Shown: positions 1 through 9,081, counted from the first letter of the stretch. The stretch is 64,000 nt of DNA from Terriglobia bacterium (GCA_023512135.1 JAIMAG010000008.1:1-64000), one strand, 5' to 3'. Numbers and translations: made by a program. Notes: generated by a model not told the origin, from the letters alone.

Positions 1-627
1 CGCTCGCCGTACTCGGTCATCCTGCTGGACGAAATCGAAAAGGCGCATCCGGATGTCTACAACATCCTGCTGCAGGTCTTCGAAGACGGCCAGCTGACCG
101 ATGGCCTGGGCAACACCGTGGATTTCCGGAATACCATTCTGATCCTGACCTCCAATCTGGGGGCACGCCACCTGGAGAAGCGCACCGCTCTCGGCTTTCA
201 GGCCGCCTCAGAGCAGGCCATTGCGGCCAAAATGGAAGATCTCGTCATGCAGGAGGTCAAGCGCGCGTTCAATCCGGAATTCCTGAACCGGCTCGACGAG
301 ATCATCGTTTTCAACCCGCTCACCGATGAAGACCTGTTGCGCATCATCGACCTGCTCGTCGGCCAGATCAACGACACGCTGATTCACCGGCAGGTCCAGA
401 TCGTGGTTTCGCCGGAGGCCCGCCAGTGGATCCTGGAGAAAACCTGCGGCGACCGCAGTTATGGCGCACGGCCGCTGCGCCGTGCACTGCAGAAATACGT
501 CGAAGACCCGCTCTCCGAACAGCTCATTCAGGGCGGCTTGCAGCGGCCGGTGACGTTGGGCGTGTATGTCGAAGGGGACGGACTCTGCTTCCGTCCCGTG
601 ACGGAAGCAACCCCCGTCGCGCAGTAA
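1..627 (+). CDS. clpC: ATP-dependent Clp protease ATPase subunit, C-terminal part (ClpC-type)
   Basis: The gene enters from the left edge, so only the last 208 residues are visible. They contain the second AAA+ module: Walker B (VILLDEIEKAHPDVY, residues 6-20), sensor-1 region (ILILTSNLGA), the arginine-finger stretch (FNPEFLNRLDEIIVF) and the D2-small C-terminal domain ending with YGARPLRRALQKYVEDPL. That last block is usual in ClpC/ClpB C-terminal domains; the wording is closer to ClpC. Clp ATPases are hexameric cytoplasmic unfoldases that use ATP to thread proteins, in ClpC's case into ClpP. The class cannot be settled without the N-terminal part and the middle domain, so ClpB remains possible. 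It is followed after 69 bases by bamA on the same strand. Confidence 0.85.
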   Translation, partial: RSPYSVILLDEIEKAHPDVYNILLQVFEDGQLTDGLGNTVDFRNTILILTSNLGARHLEKRTALGFQAASEQAIAAKMEDLVMQEVKRAFNPEFLNRLDEIIVFNPLTDEDLLRIIDLLVGQINDTLIHRQVQIVVSPEARQWILEKTCGDRSYGARPLRRALQKYVEDPLSEQLIQGGLQRPVTLGVYVEGDGLCFRPVTEATPVAQ

Positions 628-696
628 CGAATCCTAACTGCTCGGCGCGCACCGGTTCTGTGCCGGAGGCGGTGTGCGGGCCGCCTGAGCAGGACC

Positions 697-3690
697 GTGG
701 AACAGATTCTGGGTTGGGGGGCAGTAGCCCGGATGAGGGCTCTGGCCAAGTTTCTTACAATTCCAGAGGGGATGTTGCGAGTCGCTGCTTCGGCGACGCT
801 CCTGCTGCTGTTCGTTTTCCCGGACGCCGCCGTCAGCCAGTCGGCCGAGCACCCGGCTGTGCCGCCGGCAGCCGGTTCACCGGTCGGTCCGCAGCCCGCA
901 GAAACTCTCCTCGGGTCTCAGCAGTCCCCGCCGGCTTCTTCGACCCAGGAGCCCGCGCTGGTCATCGAGCAGATTGAAATCCGCGGAAACCGCCGCATCC
1001 CCCGCGCCACCATCCAGGCACGTCTGTTCAGCCGTGCCGGCGACCCCTACAACGAAGATGCCCTGCGGCGGGACTTCCGCGCCCTGTGGAATACGCAGTT
1101 TTTCGAAGATATCCGCCTGGAAGTCGAGCCCAGCCCCAACAATCCCAACGGCCGCATTGTAATTTTCTATCTGCAGGAACGTCCCATCATCCGCCGTATT
1201 GAATACCAGGGACTGAAATCCGTCACCGAATCGGACGTCCTGGAGCGGTTCAAGGAGCGCAAAGTCGGTTTGTCCGTGGAAAGCCCGTTCGATCCCACCC
1301 GCATCAAGCGTGCGGAAGTGGTTTTGCGCGAACTGCTGGGCGAGCGCGGCCGCCAGTTCGCCACCGTCAAACCTACGTATGAGCGGATCCAGGCCACCAA
1401 CGCCGTCCGGTTGATCTTCAACATCGACGAAGGGCCCAAGGTCAAAGTCGGCCGCATCGAAATCGAAGGCAACACCGTGTTCTCCGACCGGAAAATCATC
1501 CGCGCCATGCGCCACTCGCGTCCGGTGGCCATCCCGATGTGGTTGTTCGACTTGAATCTCTGGAGCAAGACCTACGACCGCCGCAAGCTGAATGAAGACC
1601 TGGAAATTGGCATCCGCAGCCTCTACCAGGATCACGGCTACTTCCGCGTTCTGGTCAAGGAGCCGCGCATCGAAACGGCAGACATCAATCGGCCGGGCCT
1701 GCCCGGTCCCTGGCCGCTGATCGGGCGCAAACGCGGCAAGCGGACCAACATCACCATCGGCATCGAGGAAGGCGATCTGTTTCGCATGGGCGAGCTCTTC
1801 ATCCGGAGCTCGAATCCCGACCAGCCCCTCCGCTTCCGCGTCGACGTGCTGCGCAATGCCTTCCCGCTGAAGAAAGGGGATGTGTTTTCGGTGGAAAAAG
1901 TTCGCAAGGCGCTGAAAGACTACCAGCAGCTCTACAGCACCTTCGGGTTCATCGACTTCACCACCGAGCCCCTGTTCGATATCGACGCCGAAAACAAGCT
2001 GATCAACCTCACCCTGCAATTCGACGAGCAGAAGCAGTTCTTTGTCCGCCGCATCGAATTCCAGGGCAACACGACCACCCGCGACAAAGTCATTCGCCGC
2101 GAAATCCTTCTCGACGAAGGCGATATGTTCGACAGCCGCAAATGGGAAATCAGCATCCTGCGGCTGAATCAGCTCGACTATTTCGAACCCATCAAGGCGG
2201 AAGAGCACGTCGAGATGAAGCGAAATCAGAAGGAAGGCACCCTCGACCTGCTCCTCAAGGTCAAAGAAAAGGGCAAGCAGTCGATCGGGCTGACCGGCGG
2301 GGTCAGCGGCATTGCCGGCAGCTTCGTCGGCATCTCGTATCAAACCAACAACTTCCTGGGCCTCGGCGAAACCCTCAGCTTCGCCGCGGATTTCGGAGAC
2401 CGCCAGCGCAATTTCTTGTTCGGCTTCACCGAGCCGTACCTGTTCGACCGTCCCATCTCCGTGGGCTTCACCATCTTTTCGAGCCGCTTCAGTTTTGATC
2501 AGGCGCGCGAAACTGCGCTGTTGATTGGCCGTCCCATTCAGCTCGACCCGAACCTGACCCAGAATTTTGACCAGAACCGCTCGGGCTTCACCGTGTTCGC
2601 CAGCTACCCGCTGCGGCGGTTCGCTTTCTCCCGGGTCGGGCTCACCTACTCCTATTCCACCAGCGACATCACCCCGTTCAGCCAGGCCTCGCGCTTGATC
2701 TTCGAGAATCTGCAATTCCGCGGATTTGCGGGCCCGTCGGCGCTGCGGGGCATTCGTTCCAGCCGCCTGGTGCCCACCTTCGCCTACAATACGATCGACC
2801 ACCCCATCAATCCGACCCGAGGCACCAGCCTGTTCCTTTCAACCAGCGTCGAAGGCGGGCTGCTCGGCGGCAACGTGAAAGCCCTCACCCAGCTGGTTGA
2901 GTTCAAACACTTCCGTCCAGCACGCCCGGCCAGGAATACGTTTGGATTTCGCTTGCTCACTGCATTCGCCACCGGTTTCGGCGGTCAGGTCCTGCCGCCC
3001 TTCAATCGGTTCTTCCTGGGAGGCGAGGACAGCGTCCGCGGGTTCGATATCTTCAACATCACTCCGCTGGCCTTCATTCCGGTGCAGACGGAGACTCAGC
3101 TTTTCTTTTTTGACCCGACCCAGCTCGATGGCAGCGGCAATCCGCGCCTTCGTTTTCTGAACGTTCCTCTGCTCGACTTCAGCACCACGTTTCCGGGTGG
3201 CGATGCCCAGGTGGTCGCCAATGTGGAATACCGGATCCCGTTGGTGGGGCCGCTGAGCTTGAGCCTGTTCTTCGATGCGGGCCTCAACGGCATTCTCCGG
3301 CGCGATCAGTTGACGCTGACGCCAGAAGGATTGGCACGTCTCCGCTCCCAGTTCCCGAACACGAATCTCAGCGAACGGCTCGCGCTGGCCCCGGGATCGA
3401 ATTTCCGACTGCGCACTTCGACCGGGATCGAGCTGGTGATTCAGTTGCCGGTTGTCAACGCGCCATTTCGTTTCTACTGGGCGTACAACCTGAATCGGTA
3501 CCGGAGAGTCATCTTCGAACCGCGGGGCGATTTCTTCCTCAGCGAGGAGCTGCGCAACTCGCTCCCGCCCGGTGTCCTGGATTCGCAAATTCTGCCCCAG
3601 TTGAACAATCTGCTGGGCATCGGTGCGACGCGAATCAATTTCTTCGAGCCGTTGCGCACGTTCCGGTTCACGGTGAGCAGGACGTTTTAG
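697..3690 (+). CDS. bamA: Outer membrane protein assembly factor BamA (Omp85 family)
   Basis: Up to 997 residues. A hydrophobic leader (near MLRVAASATLLLLF) is followed by successive POTRA domains (first near residues 88-150, beginning IEQIEIRGNRRIP) and, from about residue 530, an Omp85 beta-barrel. The barrel carries the conserved VRGF motif (GGEDSVRGFDIF, near residue 780) and ends in the aromatic residue expected of a barrel protein (SRTF). BamA folds and inserts beta-barrel proteins into the outer membrane. The start is uncertain: GTG at 697, ATG at 733 and ATG at 772 are all in frame, and the leader would look most like a signal peptide from 733 or 772. An OmpH/Skp chaperone gene lies two genes downstream, a common partner. 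Confidence 0.93.
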   Translation: MEQILGWGAVARMRALAKFLTIPEGMLRVAASATLLLLFVFPDAAVSQSAEHPAVPPAAGSPVGPQPAETLLGSQQSPPASSTQEPALVIEQIEIRGNRRIPRATIQARLFSRAGDPYNEDALRRDFRALWNTQFFEDIRLEVEPSPNNPNGRIVIFYLQERPIIRRIEYQGLKSVTESDVLERFKERKVGLSVESPFDPTRIKRAEVVLRELLGERGRQFATVKPTYERIQATNAVRLIFNIDEGPKVKVGRIEIEGNTVFSDRKIIRAMRHSRPVAIPMWLFDLNLWSKTYDRRKLNEDLEIGIRSLYQDHGYFRVLVKEPRIETADINRPGLPGPWPLIGRKRGKRTNITIGIEEGDLFRMGELFIRSSNPDQPLRFRVDVLRNAFPLKKGDVFSVEKVRKALKDYQQLYSTFGFIDFTTEPLFDIDAENKLINLTLQFDEQKQFFVRRIEFQGNTTTRDKVIRREILLDEGDMFDSRKWEISILRLNQLDYFEPIKAEEHVEMKRNQKEGTLDLLLKVKEKGKQSIGLTGGVSGIAGSFVGISYQTNNFLGLGETLSFAADFGDRQRNFLFGFTEPYLFDRPISVGFTIFSSRFSFDQARETALLIGRPIQLDPNLTQNFDQNRSGFTVFASYPLRRFAFSRVGLTYSYSTSDITPFSQASRLIFENLQFRGFAGPSALRGIRSSRLVPTFAYNTIDHPINPTRGTSLFLSTSVEGGLLGGNVKALTQLVEFKHFRPARPARNTFGFRLLTAFATGFGGQVLPPFNRFFLGGEDSVRGFDIFNITPLAFIPVQTETQLFFFDPTQLDGSGNPRLRFLNVPLLDFSTTFPGGDAQVVANVEYRIPLVGPLSLSLFFDAGLNGILRRDQLTLTPEGLARLRSQFPNTNLSERLALAPGSNFRLRTSTGIELVIQLPVVNAPFRFYWAYNLNRYRRVIFEPRGDFFLSEELRNSLPPGVLDSQILPQLNNLLGIGATRINFFEPLRTFRFTVSRTF

Positions 3691-3798
3691 GCTTTGAGCA
3701 GTCGGGTTTTGGGGGTGCGTCTGCACTGCGGCTGCCAGTTTTACGCCGTGCAGGCTGCTGCGAACTCCGAGTTGGGTGCTGAAACCACGCGGGTGGGG

Positions 3799-3804
3799 TA
3801 CAAT
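3799..3804 (+). promoter_or_regulatory. Candidate -10 box (TACAAT) upstream of the beta-propeller lipoprotein gene
   Basis: TACAAT lies 93 bases before the ATG at 3898. No good -35 hexamer is present at the usual distance (TTGGGT at 3772 is 21 bases away). Transcription from here would run through the terminator-like hairpin at 3842-3867 before reaching the gene. Confidence 0.35.
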
Positions 3805-3841
3805 CCCTCCGTCGGCCGGACCGGACGACGGCAGCTCCGGA

Positions 3842-3867
3842 GGGACGGCTTCCTGCCGCCCTTTTTT
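3842..3867 (+). terminator. Intrinsic terminator-like hairpin between bamA and the lipoprotein gene
   Basis: GGG-A-CGGC (3842-3849) pairs with GCCGCCC (3855-3861) with a single bulged A and a 5-base loop, followed directly by six T (3862-3867). It can end bamA transcription. Because the only visible -10 box lies upstream of it and only 30 bases separate it from the next start codon, it may also act as a leader attenuator. Confidence 0.6.
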
Positions 3868-3897
3868 CAGCACCCTGTTGAGCAGAGAGGAGCTTTC

Positions 3898-6800
3898 ATG
3901 AGGCGGTGGACGCTGGTCATTTCTGCGCTGCTAAGTGCGATACTGCTGTGGGGTTGTGGCGGCAACGGGAACGGCAACGGCGGCCAGAACATCACCGTTT
4001 CCGTCACACCGGCGGCGGTCTCCATCCTGGTGAATCAGCTGCAGCAGTTTGTGGCCACCGTCACGGGTGCGCAGGTGGCCACCATCGCCAGCTCGAATGG
4101 TGCGGTGCGTTCGAACAATGTCGTGACCATCACCACCACCTCGGCCCACCGGCTCTCGGTCGGCCATCGCGTGATTATCCTCGGCGTTACCGATGCCACC
4201 TTCAACGGCACCTTCACCGTCGCCTCGGTCCCTTCTTCGACGACCTTCACCTACAACCAGAACGGGCCCGATGCCTCCAGCGGCGGCGGCTCGGTGAACA
4301 ACATCACCGTCAAATGGTTTGTCAACGATGTCGAGGGTGGTAATTCCACCGTCGGCACGATCACGCAGGAAGGTGTTTACACGGCTCCGGCTGCGCTTCC
4401 ACCGCCGACCACCGCCACGATCGCCGCCAGCAACGGCGCCTCGCGCTCCTCGAACGTGGTCACCATCACGACCACGGCTGCACACGGTTTTCTCGCCGGC
4501 CAGATTGTCACCATCACCGGCGTCACGGACTCTTCTTTCAACGGCACCTTCGTTGTGACCACCGTGCCCTCGGAAACCACCTTCACCTATGGCCAGAACG
4601 GTCCCAATGCCACCAGCGGCGGTGGCACTGCCTCGTCCACGGCTGTCAAGGTCAAGGCGGTCAGCGTGGTCGACGAAAATGCGAGCGCCACCGCCATCGT
4701 CAGCATTGATTCCGGCGTCCGCGTCACCGTCACTCCCGAAGCGGTCGGCATCAACACCGAGGAGACGCTGCAGTTCACCGCCACGGTTTCCGGCACCTCC
4801 AACACCAACGTCACCTGGTTTGTGAACGACATCGAGGGGGGCAACACCACCGTGGGCACGATCAGTCCCACCGGGCTCTACACGGCGCCGACCACGCCTC
4901 CCAGTCCGGCCAGCGTGGGCATCAAGGCTGTTTCCCAGTTCGACCCCAAGCAATTCGATATCGCCACGGTCACCGTGTTCCCCGCTGCCGATCCCGTGCT
5001 CAACTCCGTCTCACCTTCCCGCGTCGCCCAGCATTCGCTGTTCCAGGATTTCTATCTCGAAGGCGAAAATTTCCGCGGCACCACGACGGTGCGCGCCAAC
5101 GGCGTGCCTGTCGGTGGCACTCCCGTCACCACCCGGCTGTTCCGGGTCCGCTTGACGGCCGACCAGCTGAGCACGCCAGGCACGCTGGTGCTGGATATGG
5201 AGCGGCAGAACGGCAACCTCTCTGCGCCGGTTTCGGTCACCATCGAACCGGTTCGTCCTGCGGTGGTGGGCACCTCTCCCGACAGCGCGCCGCAGGGCGG
5301 TCCCCCCGTGAGCATCAATCTGAACGGCGGGTTCTACGCTTCTTCTCTGGAAGCGGAATTTGCCGGACAGCTTCGCGCAGCCACCGTAATCAATGCCCGC
5401 CAGATGAACGTGGCGCTGTCCGCTTCCGACCTGACCACCGCCGGTCTGTTTCCCTTGCTGCTTCGCAATCCAGACGCAGGAGCCGTGGCCGCCATCAATC
5501 TGGCCGTGCAGCCTGCGGCGGCGGTACCTTCGGTCGTGACCACGATTGGCGTGGGGCTGGAGCCCACAGCGGTGGCTGTCAACACGGCCACCGGAACCGC
5601 CGTCGTCGCGAACCGCGCCGGCAATTCAATCTCCATCGTCAATCTGGCGACGTTTGCCGTCACCACAGTTCCGGTCGGCACGGCGCCCACCGGTGTCGCC
5701 GTAGATAACGAACGCAACCTGGCCGTGGTCGTCAACAATGGCAGCAAAGATGTTACCGTCGTGAACCTGGCCACCGCCGCAGTGGTGACCACCGTTCCCG
5801 TGCCCCCCTTGAACCCCGGAGGCACGCCGCCGTCGCCCTTCGCCGTCGGCATCAACCCGCTCAGTGGCCTGGCTCTGGTCGCGCATCAGACGACGAACTT
5901 TGCTTCCGTTTTCGACCTCGATTCCCTCTCGTTTGTGGGCACGATTGGCGGGGGCCAGCAGACCGTCAGCACGGGTGCCAATCCCTCGGTGGCCGTCGAG
6001 CCACAGCTCGATTGGGCGGTGGTCACCCCGGGCGGCGGTGCCGGCGCTCTCACCATCGTGGACCTTGGCCGCCGCCATGTTGTCGCCACGGTGGCCGTGG
6101 GCACCGAGGTTCGCGGAGCAGGCATCAATACGGAGACCCAGCGCATCGTGCTCACCAATCCCACATCGAATGCAGTGATCCTGTTCAGCCTTGTGGACCA
6201 GACCGTGCAGAACCTCACCCTGGAACAGGGGCACGTGGCCTCTGCCGCCAATCCGTTGAGTGATGTCGCGGTTACCGTCAACCCCAACACGGACCTGGTC
6301 TCGGTGATTGATCTGCGAACGCCGGCGCGGCTGGCTACCCTGGCGACCGGCACCGATCCGGTCGCAGTGGCACTGGACCCCACCACCAACCGCGCCGTCG
6401 TGGTCAATCAGGCCGACAACAGCGTTTCGATCGTGGACCTCGGTCCGCTCCGCGCGCTCCACCTGATCCAGGTGAATCCCGCGGTGACCTTGACTTCCAA
6501 TACGGACCTGACGCTCACCGTGACCGGCAACGGTTTTCTGCCCGGTGCCGTGGTGCGCCTGGATGAGACCCCGCTGACCACCACGTTCATCAGCGCACGC
6601 AGGCTCACCGCCACCGTTCCCGCAGCCCTGTTGGCTACCGCGCGGCGATTCGTCGTCGACGTGCTGAATCCGGGCGGAGAAGTTTCTAATGCCGCCTCGC
6701 TTGCCGTGTTTCAGGAGGTTGCCGTTGGCGATGCGCCGCTGGCGGTGGCCATTGACCCGGAACGCGACCTGGCCGTCGTCACCAACAGCGGTTCCAACAA

Positions 6801-7587
6801 CGTTTCCTTCGTGGATTTGACCACCGGCACCGTCGTGCAGACGGTTTCCGTCGGCATCCGCCCGCATGGTGTGGCGGTCAGTTCGCGGTTGGGCCGCGCC
6901 ATTGTGGCCAATCGCGGCAGCAACAGCGCCACGTTTATTAACTTGGACACCTTTGCAGTCATCACCGACATTGCGGTCGGCTCCGAACCAACCGGCGTGG
7001 CTGTGGATTCAGAAGATGCCGTCGCCGTGGTCACCAACACCGCGTCGAACAGCGTCACGGTGATCGATGCTGCCTCGACGGCTCCGCTGGGCACCGTCAC
7101 CGTGGACCAGGGCCCGGTGGCAGCGGCCATCGACACATCGCGGAATCTCGCCGCTGTCGCGAACGCCACGCAGAACACGGTCAATTTCATCAATCTTACC
7201 GGCACACCTTCCTTCACGCAGCGCATTCCGGGCTTCCAGCTGCCCACGAGCGTGGCCTACGATCCCGCCGCCGATCGCTTTGTCGTCACCTCCAGCTTGA
7301 CGAACAACATCTCGCTGGTGAACCCGGAAAATGGTCAGTCGCTGCCCGTGCGGGTGGGCATCAATCCGACGGCGGTGGCCCTGAACTATCTCTCCGGCAC
7401 GCTGGTCACTTTCAACAGTGCTAGCCGCACACTTTCCGTGATCGATTTGCTCGACCGGCGCGTGCGCGCTGTGTTCGGAATGGATGGATCGACCCGCTAT
7501 AGTCTGGACATCCACCCGCGCACGAACATCGCCGTCATCGCCGATGAAGCCAACGACCGCATCCTGCTTGTCCCGCTGCCGCGCTGA
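3898..7587 (+). CDS. Lipoprotein with Ig-like, IPT/TIG-like and YVTN-type beta-propeller repeats
   Basis: 1229 residues. ATG at 3898 has a good ribosome site (GAGAGGAG) and gives a lipoprotein signal peptide with lipobox LLWGC20; in-frame codons upstream are rejected because they would bury this signal. Residues 32-270 form one bacterial Ig-like domain interrupted twice by a module of about 75 residues (see repeats). Residues 275-361 are an uninterrupted copy of the same Ig-like domain. Two IPT/TIG-like domains follow (about 365-540), then propeller repeats of the type PTAVAVNTATGTAVVANRAG, a further IPT-like domain near residue 860, and a second set of propeller repeats to the C-terminus. 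Such proteins are exported and surface-associated; the molecular function is unknown. No catalytic motif is seen. Confidence 0.85.
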   Translation: MRRWTLVISALLSAILLWGCGGNGNGNGGQNITVSVTPAAVSILVNQLQQFVATVTGAQVATIASSNGAVRSNNVVTITTTSAHRLSVGHRVIILGVTDATFNGTFTVASVPSSTTFTYNQNGPDASSGGGSVNNITVKWFVNDVEGGNSTVGTITQEGVYTAPAALPPPTTATIAASNGASRSSNVVTITTTAAHGFLAGQIVTITGVTDSSFNGTFVVTTVPSETTFTYGQNGPNATSGGGTASSTAVKVKAVSVVDENASATAIVSIDSGVRVTVTPEAVGINTEETLQFTATVSGTSNTNVTWFVNDIEGGNTTVGTISPTGLYTAPTTPPSPASVGIKAVSQFDPKQFDIATVTVFPAADPVLNSVSPSRVAQHSLFQDFYLEGENFRGTTTVRANGVPVGGTPVTTRLFRVRLTADQLSTPGTLVLDMERQNGNLSAPVSVTIEPVRPAVVGTSPDSAPQGGPPVSINLNGGFYASSLEAEFAGQLRAATVINARQMNVALSASDLTTAGLFPLLLRNPDAGAVAAINLAVQPAAAVPSVVTTIGVGLEPTAVAVNTATGTAVVANRAGNSISIVNLATFAVTTVPVGTAPTGVAVDNERNLAVVVNNGSKDVTVVNLATAAVVTTVPVPPLNPGGTPPSPFAVGINPLSGLALVAHQTTNFASVFDLDSLSFVGTIGGGQQTVSTGANPSVAVEPQLDWAVVTPGGGAGALTIVDLGRRHVVATVAVGTEVRGAGINTETQRIVLTNPTSNAVILFSLVDQTVQNLTLEQGHVASAANPLSDVAVTVNPNTDLVSVIDLRTPARLATLATGTDPVAVALDPTTNRAVVVNQADNSVSIVDLGPLRALHLIQVNPAVTLTSNTDLTLTVTGNGFLPGAVVRLDETPLTTTFISARRLTATVPAALLATARRFVVDVLNPGGEVSNAASLAVFQEVAVGDAPLAVAIDPERDLAVVTNSGSNNVSFVDLTTGTVVQTVSVGIRPHGVAVSSRLGRAIVANRGSNSATFINLDTFAVITDIAVGSEPTGVAVDSEDAVAVVTNTASNSVTVIDAASTAPLGTVTVDQGPVAAAIDTSRNLAAVANATQNTVNFINLTGTPSFTQRIPGFQLPTSVAYDPAADRFVVTSSLTNNISLVNPENGQSLPVRVGINPTAVALNYLSGTLVTFNSASRTLSVIDLLDRRVRAVFGMDGSTRYSLDIHPRTNIAVIADEANDRILLVPLPR
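4069..4302 (+). repeat. Inserted protein module, copy 1 (coding repeat)
   Basis: Encodes residues about 58-135 of the lipoprotein. It shares SNNVVTITTT-, GVTD-FNGTF- and TTFTY-QNGP blocks with copy 2 (by eye roughly two thirds identical in protein). It sits between VATVTG and ITVKWFVND, two segments that are contiguous in the uninterrupted Ig-like copy at residues 275-361. Confidence 0.75.
4405..4641 (+). repeat. Inserted protein module, copy 2 (coding repeat)
   Basis: Encodes residues about 170-248. Same module as copy 1, placed at a second loop of the same Ig-like domain, between YTAPAALPPP and VKVKAVS. The DNA copies have diverged at third codon positions, so the duplication is not recent. 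Confidence 0.75.
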
Positions 7588-7680
7588 GTCGCGGGGCCCT
7601 GGCCGTTCGATTGCGCTCGGCCACCGGGCCAACCGCAGCCCCGGGTTGTTGCATCGCACCCCTACAGCACGGGTTTTCGA

Positions 7681-7710
7681 TTGACCGGAGCAATGCCGGC
7701 TCCCTATAAT
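7681..7710 (+). promoter_or_regulatory. Sigma70-type promoter of the OmpH/Skp gene
   Basis: TTGACC (7681-7686), 18-base spacer, then a perfect TATAAT (7705-7710). The expected start of transcription is near 7717, leaving a leader of about 35 bases with GAGGAGA before the ATG at 7753. This is one of the closest matches to the consensus promoter in the window. Confidence 0.7.
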
Positions 7711-7752
7711 CCCCAATTCGTGCTTGGCCGAATCTGGCCTCGAGGAGAGAGA

Positions 7753-8421
7753 ATGAAGCAGCACATGTCAACCTTGCTGGTACTTACCCTTCTGGCTGTG
7801 CCGACCACGTTGGCGCAGGCGCAGCAGCCGGGCGGACAGGCCCCTGCGGGCCAAACGCGGGAGCGAGCTGCACGCGTCGCCATTCTGAATGTCCGGCAGG
7901 CCATCATTTCCAGTGCGGAAGGCAAACAGGCTTCCGCCGAGCTGCAGTCGCAATTCGCCGCCCGCCAGACCGAGCTGGAAAACCTGCGCAAACAGCTTCA
8001 GGACCTGCAGAGCCGCTTGCAGAACGACCGTGTCTTGAGCGACCAGGAACGTGTGCGGCTGTCTCGCGAGTTCGGCCAGTTGCAGCGGCTGTTTCAGCGT
8101 CGCCAGGAAGATTTCCAGGAAGATTTGAATCAGGCGGAAAACGAGGTCGTCGAACGCATCGGCTCGAAGATGATGGAAGTGATCGATCGCTACGCGCGCG
8201 AAAACAACCTCGCCGTTGTGCTGGACGTCTCCGGACAGGGCGCTGTGGTCTACGCCGATCCGTCGGTGGACATCACCCAGGACATCATCCGGCTCTACGA
8301 CCAATCCCATCCGGTGTCCACGACTCGGCCCGCCCAGCAGCCGCAGACGCCTGGCCAGACCCGCCCGCAGCCCCCACAGCAACAACCGCAGCAGCCCGGC
8401 CAGCGGCCGCCACAGCGCTAG
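7753..8421 (+). CDS. OmpH/Skp-family periplasmic chaperone
   Basis: 222 residues from the ATG at 7753, which follows GAGGAGA; the longer reading frame starting at 7681 overlaps the promoter and is rejected. An N-terminal signal peptide (about residues 1-23) is followed by the OmpH core (RVAILNVRQAI...), a long alpha-helical coiled-coil segment (about 60-140, rich in Q, E, L and R) and the closing VVLDVSGQGAVVYADPSVDIT element. The tail (about 185-222) is rich in Pro and Gln, which is unusual for Skp. Skp-type proteins hold unfolded outer membrane proteins in the periplasm and hand them to the BAM complex, which fits bamA two genes upstream. It is probably its own transcription unit. Confidence 0.88.
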   Translation: MKQHMSTLLVLTLLAVPTTLAQAQQPGGQAPAGQTRERAARVAILNVRQAIISSAEGKQASAELQSQFAARQTELENLRKQLQDLQSRLQNDRVLSDQERVRLSREFGQLQRLFQRRQEDFQEDLNQAENEVVERIGSKMMEVIDRYARENNLAVVLDVSGQGAVVYADPSVDITQDIIRLYDQSHPVSTTRPAQQPQTPGQTRPQPPQQQPQQPGQRPPQR

Positions 8422-8439
8422 CGTACGTCGGTGTCCTCC

Positions 8440-8474
8440 GCCCTCCCGGCGCGCCGGGAGGGCTTCTTGTTTTT
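8440..8474 (+). terminator. Intrinsic terminator of the OmpH/Skp gene
   Basis: Perfect stem GCCCTCCCGG / CCGGGAGGGC (8440-8463) with a small CGCG loop, followed by TTCTTGTTTTT (8464-8474). It begins 18 bases after the stop codon. Confidence 0.85.
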
Positions 8475-8667
8475 GTGCCGCTCTGCTATCCTCCTCAGTG
8501 CATTCTCCGCGGAAGAAGTAGGCGCCATGATTCGGTTCTGCCGCAGCGCGCGGGCAACTGCCTGCTCAATTTGCTTTTCCTGCGACATCCGACATCTTTC
8601 GCTCCGCTTCGAGCGCGTAGCCCGATTATTTGGAGCCGGCTAGGCAAAGTCAGCGCCTATCCCGGAA

Positions 8668-8695
8668 CGGTGCGCACCGCAAATAACGGTACCGT
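8668..8695. repeat. Two adjacent perfect palindromes
   Basis: CGGTGCGCACCG (8668-8679) and ACGGTACCGT (8686-8695) are separated by six bases. They share CGGT/ACCG half-sites. They could be operator-type dyads or chance; no intact gene is nearby to be controlled. Confidence 0.4.
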
Positions 8696-8910
8696 GCTTC
8701 CTTCCCGCTGTGGGTGCCGGCACCGCCCTTGGGGCAAATGCGCGGCGAACCGTTGAACCGCAGCGAGTCAAAAGCACGGACGTCTATTAGTTAAATTGAA
8801 GTTTGTGCCTAAAATTATTTTTATAACGATAAAAAAATGAAAAAACCCACGTGCTGAGCATGGCTGCTGTGGGGCCGCTCTCTATCAGCGCTCAATCGAG
8901 AGGTAGCGAT

Positions 8911-8994
8911 TGCCCGACCTGCGGAGACTGTACGTGCTGCCAGGTGTCAGGAATGCAGTAAGTCGTGGACCGGCAGTTGCAGTGCAAAGGTTGT
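8911..8994 (+). pseudogene. Broken zinc-ribbon coding trace
   Basis: In one frame the sequence reads CPTC (8911-8922), an in-frame TAA stop at 8959, then QCKGCSASF (from 8980). The CxxC...CxxC pattern with a following aromatic resembles the zinc ribbons that open some transposases and regulators. There is no start codon context and the frame is interrupted, so this is at most a remnant. Confidence 0.2.
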
Positions 8995-9081
8995 AGCGCC
9001 TCATTTGTCAAGGCGGATGGCGGCAGCGTCTTTAGGCAAGGTGCGCCCTCCGGGAGACTGTCTCCTCAATCATCAAGGGGG

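Noticed and set aside
877-2802. 641-codon open frame on the minus strand within bamA
   Set aside because: It is the complement of a GC-rich gene with strong codon bias. The translation has no recognisable domain and bamA is certain.
5626-6867. 413-codon minus-strand frame in the lipoprotein gene
   Set aside because: The repeats look periodic only because the sense gene encodes propeller repeats.
8527-8643. 38-codon frame starting MIRFCRSARATAC
   Set aside because: There is no ribosome site, no hydrophobic or family pattern, and it lies in the decayed region.
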